Below, one piece after another: positions 60,379-62,938 of a stretch of 62,938 bases of DNA. The position numbers and the translations under genes were made by a program. Source of the stretch: Akkermansia sp. (GTDB lineage: Bacteria > Verrucomicrobiota > Verrucomicrobiia > Verrucomicrobiales > Akkermansiaceae); NCBI GenBank assembly GCA_017435365.1, contig JAFSFD010000017.1:1-62938 (forward strand), written 5' to 3'. Each line of letters begins with the position of its first letter. Position 1 is the stretch's first letter. The notes beneath the pieces were generated by a model that saw only the letters and a program-made list of their open reading frames with translations, did no database searches and was not told the origin of the DNA.

Positions 60379-60406
60379 ATCCGGCTTTGCCGGACGATAT
60401 CCTCAC
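60379..60406. repeat. Second palindromic repeat family, single-hairpin copy at a stop codon
   Basis: ATCCGGCTTTGCCGGACGAT then ATCCTCAC; matches blocks at 38624-38686. Covers the TGA of the minus-strand gene ending at 60403. Confidence 0.6.
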
Positions 60407-60837
60407 TGAGTTCGGACGCTGCGCCAAAGAACGACCGTAAGCACCAGGCTGGCCACCAGCCCGAGGGCGGTGAACCAGAGGGGGAACTGCCAGGCGGCAG
60501 GCTCATGCCGGGCTGCGGAGTGCGCCACCAGCAGGGTGAGCGGCAGGTGCCAGAAGGTGCCCAGCAGGAAGATAATGCCCAGACTGCGGCGGTTCACCCC
60601 GCCACAGGTGAAGAAAACCTTGCGCACCATGCCTGCCACCACCGCGGCCACGGCCATGACCACCGGCAGCAGGGCGCCCAGTGCCCCGGCGGTTTCGCGC
60701 AGGCGTTCGGGTGTCAGCGGCTCAGCCAGCAGTTCTTTCAAAGGAGCATAGCACAGCGCGGCAAACACTACCGCCCCGTAGGAAAGCGAGCGGTTGAACA
60801 GCGAGCGGAATGAAAAGGGGTCCTCCGGGGGTATCAT
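60403..60837 (-). CDS. Four-helix membrane protein of unknown function (144 aa)
   Basis: Hydrophobic segments YGAVVFAALCYAPLKELL, LGALLPVVMAVAAVVAGMV, LGIIFLLGTFWHLPLTLLVA and FTALGLVASLVLTVVLW. No family recognised. Its ATG overlaps the stop of the GH16 gene by 4 nt, so it is translated with that hydrolase; the link may be only in expression. The stop lies within a palindromic repeat. Confidence 0.68.
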   Translation of the reverse strand: MIPPEDPFSFRSLFNRSLSYGAVVFAALCYAPLKELLAEPLTPERLRETAGALGALLPVVMAVAAVVAGMVRKVFFTCGGVNRRSLGIIFLLGTFWHLPLTLLVAHSAARHEPAAWQFPLWFTALGLVASLVLTVVLWRSVRTQ

Positions 60838-61763
60838 TTCTTCCTGCGGTTCTTCTTTTTCTTCTTCCGGGCGGGCCGGGGCTCAGCGGGCTCCTCATCA
60901 GCAGCACCCGCGCTTGCCTTTTCGCCCTTGGTGTAGTAGCGCACGTAGTCAATCTCGAACTGCACCGGGTATTGGGAGGCATCCGGGGCTTCGGCCCAGC
61001 CATCGATGGCGGTGTTCATGATGAGGTAGCAGGGGGTGCGCAGCGGGTTATTGCCGTCCGGGTAGTTGGCCTCCTCGATGCGCACGCGGCCTACCTCCGC
61101 ATCATCGATGAGGATGCGCATCACCTCCTCATCCCACTCCAGCACGTAGGTGTGGAAATCCTTGCTGTAATCGGGGATGCGGGTGGTGCGGATGACCTTG
61201 TGCTCCCGATTGCTGCCGTTTGCCCCCCAGCGGAAGATGGAGTAGCAGGTCTCAGGCTCCTGGGAGATGTGCTCCAGAATATCAATTTCGCCGTTGGCAG
61301 GCCAGCCGTACTGGTTCACGTGCATGGTCCAGAGCGCGGGCCACACCCCCTTGGCCCTGGGCACCTTGGCGCGGATTTCCAGGCGGCCGGGGCACTCGAA
61401 ATGCTTCACGCCGCGTGTGGTCACTGAGCCGCTGGCGTAGGGCATGGTTTTGCGCTGGTGGGTCCAGTGGTCTTTCGCGGGATTGTAGTTGCTGTTCTTT
61501 GTCTCGTGGGCTTTGGAGAGGAGGATGAGCTTGCCGCCGCGCACCTTCACGCAGTCTTTGGTGTAGGTCTGCACGGCATCCTGATTGCGGATGACCCCCA
61601 GCTCGTGCTGCCATTTTTTTGTGTTCAGCTTGCTGCCGTCGAACTCATCGGCCCAGTCCAGCCGCCAGCCGCCCGGCAGCGTCTCCGGGGTATCAGTTGC
61701 GGAAAGCGGAGCCGCCAGCAGAGCCATCATGGCCGGTATGTGCTTTATGAGTGAGCGTATCAT
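60834..61763 (-). CDS. Secreted glycoside hydrolase family 16 (309 aa)
   Basis: Endo-acting beta-1,3/1,4-glucan or galactan hydrolase fold. Signal peptide (IPAMMALLAAPLSATD). Catalytic motif EIDILE: nucleophile E159 and acid/base E164 in NGEIDILEHIS, within a laminarinase-type context (GRLEIRAKVPRAKGVWPALW). The C-terminal strand FEIDYVRYYT closes the jelly roll. After it a Lys/Arg-rich tail (RKKKKKNRRKK) of about 30 residues, like the basic tail of the M60 peptidase in this window. Expected outside the cell. TATCAT lies 6 nt before ATG, but without a good -35. Confidence 0.92.
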   Translation of the reverse strand: MIRSLIKHIPAMMALLAAPLSATDTPETLPGGWRLDWADEFDGSKLNTKKWQHELGVIRNQDAVQTYTKDCVKVRGGKLILLSKAHETKNSNYNPAKDHWTHQRKTMPYASGSVTTRGVKHFECPGRLEIRAKVPRAKGVWPALWTMHVNQYGWPANGEIDILEHISQEPETCYSIFRWGANGSNREHKVIRTTRIPDYSKDFHTYVLEWDEEVMRILIDDAEVGRVRIEEANYPDGNNPLRTPCYLIMNTAIDGWAEAPDASQYPVQFEIDYVRYYTKGEKASAGAADEEPAEPRPARKKKKKNRRKK

Positions 61764-61851
61764 GGCTCTATGATAGGAAAAAGCGGCCGCGAAATCGAGC
61801 TTTTTTTCGCGCGAAGTGATATAAGTGTTAGATAACCCGCACCTGTGGGGC

Positions 61852-62808
61852 TCAAATCGCGGAGTCGATGCGCTCCATGAGTTCCCCGTCCAGCGCTTCC
61901 TGGCCGGAGGCCGCGGCGCAGTCTTCCAGCTGGGCCACCGTGCGGGCGCCGATGAGCACGCTGCTCACCCCGTTGCGCTGCAGCAGCCAGCGCAGTGCCA
62001 GCTGGGTGAGGGGTATCCCCGCCTCGGCGGCAATGGCTTGATAAGCCGCTACGCGGGCGGCATCGGCTGCTACCTTGTCAGCATCCAGGAAGATGGAATC
62101 GGTGCGCTCGGCGCGGGAACCGGCGGGCAGGGCGGGGGTGCCCAGGTATTTGCCGGTGAGCATGCCTTGCGCCAGCGGGGAGAATACGATGCTGCCGCAC
62201 CCCTGCTCGCGCGTGGCGGGGAGCATGCCGGTCTCGCAGCTGCGGTCCAGCAGGTTGTAGCGGTACTGGTGCAGCAGGCAGGGCACGCGTGCTTCTGCCA
62301 GCATGGCGCAGGCGCGGTTGAAGGCTGCTGCCGGGTATTTCGAAAGCCCGATGTAGAGCGCCTTGCCGCTGCGCACTATCTGCACCAGGGCCTCGATGGT
62401 TTCTTCCAGCGGGGTGTCGGCATCCGGGCGGTGGTGGTAGAACACATCCACATAATCCAGCTTCATGCGGCGCAGACTCTGGTCCAGTCCGGCAATGAGA
62501 TGCTTCCTGCTGCCCCAGTCGCCGTAGGGCCCCGGCCACATCAGGTGACCCGCCTTGGTGGAAATGAACATCTCATCCCGGTGCCCGGCAAACTCATGCT
62601 GCAGCAGGCTGCCGAAGCGTTCCTCCGCGCTGCCGGGGGGCGGACCGTAATTATCCGCCAGGTCAAAGTGGCAGATACCCAGCTCCAGTGCGCGCCCGAT
62701 GATGGCGGCATTCTGCGCACGCTCATCTCCTGCACCGAAATTGTGCCACAGGCCCAGTGAAATCTCCGGCAGCAGTATCCCGCTGCGTCCGCATCGTCTG
62801 TATTTCAT
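61852..62808 (-). CDS. Aldo/keto reductase (YghZ/Kv-beta-like, 318 aa)
   Basis: NADPH-dependent reductase with a TIM barrel. Tetrad residues: Asp and Tyr in HFDLADNYGPPPG, Lys in ISTKAGHLMWPGPYGDWGS, His in VDVFYHHRPD; cofactor-binding SPLAQGMLTGKY and GARTVAQLEDC. The long N-terminal loop (GPPPGSAEERFG) and GHLMWPGPYGDWGSRKHLI are features of the YghZ/AKR14 group. Start ATG 62808 (MKYRRCGRSGILLPEISLGL) is fixed by the family and by TTTACA-17-TAATAT ending 7 nt upstream. Substrate probably a small aldehyde such as methylglyoxal or L-glyceraldehyde-3-P; inference. Confidence 0.93.
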   Translation of the reverse strand: MKYRRCGRSGILLPEISLGLWHNFGAGDERAQNAAIIGRALELGICHFDLADNYGPPPGSAEERFGSLLQHEFAGHRDEMFISTKAGHLMWPGPYGDWGSRKHLIAGLDQSLRRMKLDYVDVFYHHRPDADTPLEETIEALVQIVRSGKALYIGLSKYPAAAFNRACAMLAEARVPCLLHQYRYNLLDRSCETGMLPATREQGCGSIVFSPLAQGMLTGKYLGTPALPAGSRAERTDSIFLDADKVAADAARVAAYQAIAAEAGIPLTQLALRWLLQRNGVSSVLIGARTVAQLEDCAAASGQEALDGELMERIDSAI

Positions 62809-62815
62809 GAACCCG

Positions 62816-62844
62816 ATATTACCGCAGACGGCAGCATTTGTAAA
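62816..62844 (-). promoter_or_regulatory. Aldo/keto reductase promoter, leaderless geometry
   Basis: Minus strand TTTACA, 17-nt spacer, TAATAT, 7 nt to ATG 62808. Upstream (62855-62878, minus strand) a GGGCAGAGTGGGGGGGC run resembles the G-run of elements A-D. Confidence 0.68.
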
Positions 62845-62880
62845 GACCATGATGGATAATGGACGAGTGCCCCCCCACTC

Positions 62881-62938
62881 TGCCCGATAAATTGATGTTT
62901 GTCGTTGTCGGGGCACGGGACTTCAGTCCCGAAATAAC
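62881..62938 (-). repeat. REPIN-like palindromic repeat, copy 7 (cut by window edge)
   Basis: GCCCGATAAATTGATGTTTG, TCGTTGTCGGGGCACGGG, first palindrome, and the beginning of the spacer (AAATAAC). Confidence 0.88.

Noticed and set aside
21625..62938. CRISPR array from the dispersed repeats
   Set aside because: Copies are kilobases apart, inverted relative to each other and have no spacers.
1..62938. rRNA or tRNA genes
   Set aside because: I looked through the intergenic regions for cloverleaf and TTC-containing T-arm patterns and rRNA-like sequence and found none that I could support.

Overview
The window is high-GC DNA from what looks like a Verrucomicrobiota chromosome, most likely a gut-associated Akkermansiaceae-type bacterium. 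This is inferred from the mix of an M60-type (mucin-protease-like) peptidase, many secreted proteins of unknown function, SHD1-like domains, a fused SecDF, a THI4-type thiazole synthase and scattered short palindromic repeats. No rRNA, tRNA or CRISPR array was seen.

Layout. 1-86 is the N-terminus of an IS5-type transposase. 318-8092 (minus) is a compact run of five secreted proteins of unknown function with 4-nt overlaps, two of them with SHD1-like domains. 8214-11922 (minus) holds a Nudix hydrolase, an M60-like metallopeptidase and an ankyrin-repeat protein. 12144-14735 is prfA-prmC-membrane protein. 14877-16241 has a secreted/membrane protein and a 36-residue small ORF. 16453-19989 is pheST. 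thiE and thi4 diverge at 20.7 kb. 22.3-24.5 kb encodes a polar amino-acid ABC transporter with a fused binding protein-permease. 24.7-26.0 kb is an AAA/DUF4143 ATPase that looks foreign (strong Shine-Dalgarno). 26.0-30.4 kb holds an RlpA-like protein, a transglutaminase-like/discoidin protein and a thioredoxin-fold protein. 30.5-35.1 kb (minus) is long-form HPF, then YggU, a CbiX-like membrane protein and SecDF. A channel-less SecD paralogue diverges from secDF. 36.2-38.5 kb is a small accessory island: phage-like gene, ribbon-helix-helix protein and hipBA. 38.7-46.6 kb contains an M16 protease, an AEC permease, an ApaG-like protein, a GT2 synthase and an L,D-transpeptidase. 46.8-50.8 kb is purD, an AlbA_2/HATPase protein, a 12-bp repeat array and an M42 peptidase. 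50.9-52.5 kb is a divergent pair of lipoproteins made by inverted duplication. 53-63 kb holds ychF, an amidase, dnaB, aroC, nagA, an E2-like orphan, a GH16 hydrolase and an aldo/keto reductase.

Three cross-window patterns stand out. First, many genes have a sigma70-type -35/-10 pair whose -10 hexamer ends only 5-9 nt before the start codon, so their mRNAs should be leaderless or nearly so. Second, a REPIN-like element of about 115-128 bp made of two inverted GGGACTTCAGTCCC hairpins is present in six complete copies, one copy cut by the window edge, and three remnants. Third, an approximately 75-bp element with the core CTTCNNCCAAAATGTTG lies upstream of raiA, ychF, aroC and nagA, always in the same orientation relative to the gene and, in three of four cases, next to a REPIN-like copy.

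All calls are by eye. Family names rest on motifs I can see; nothing was searched.
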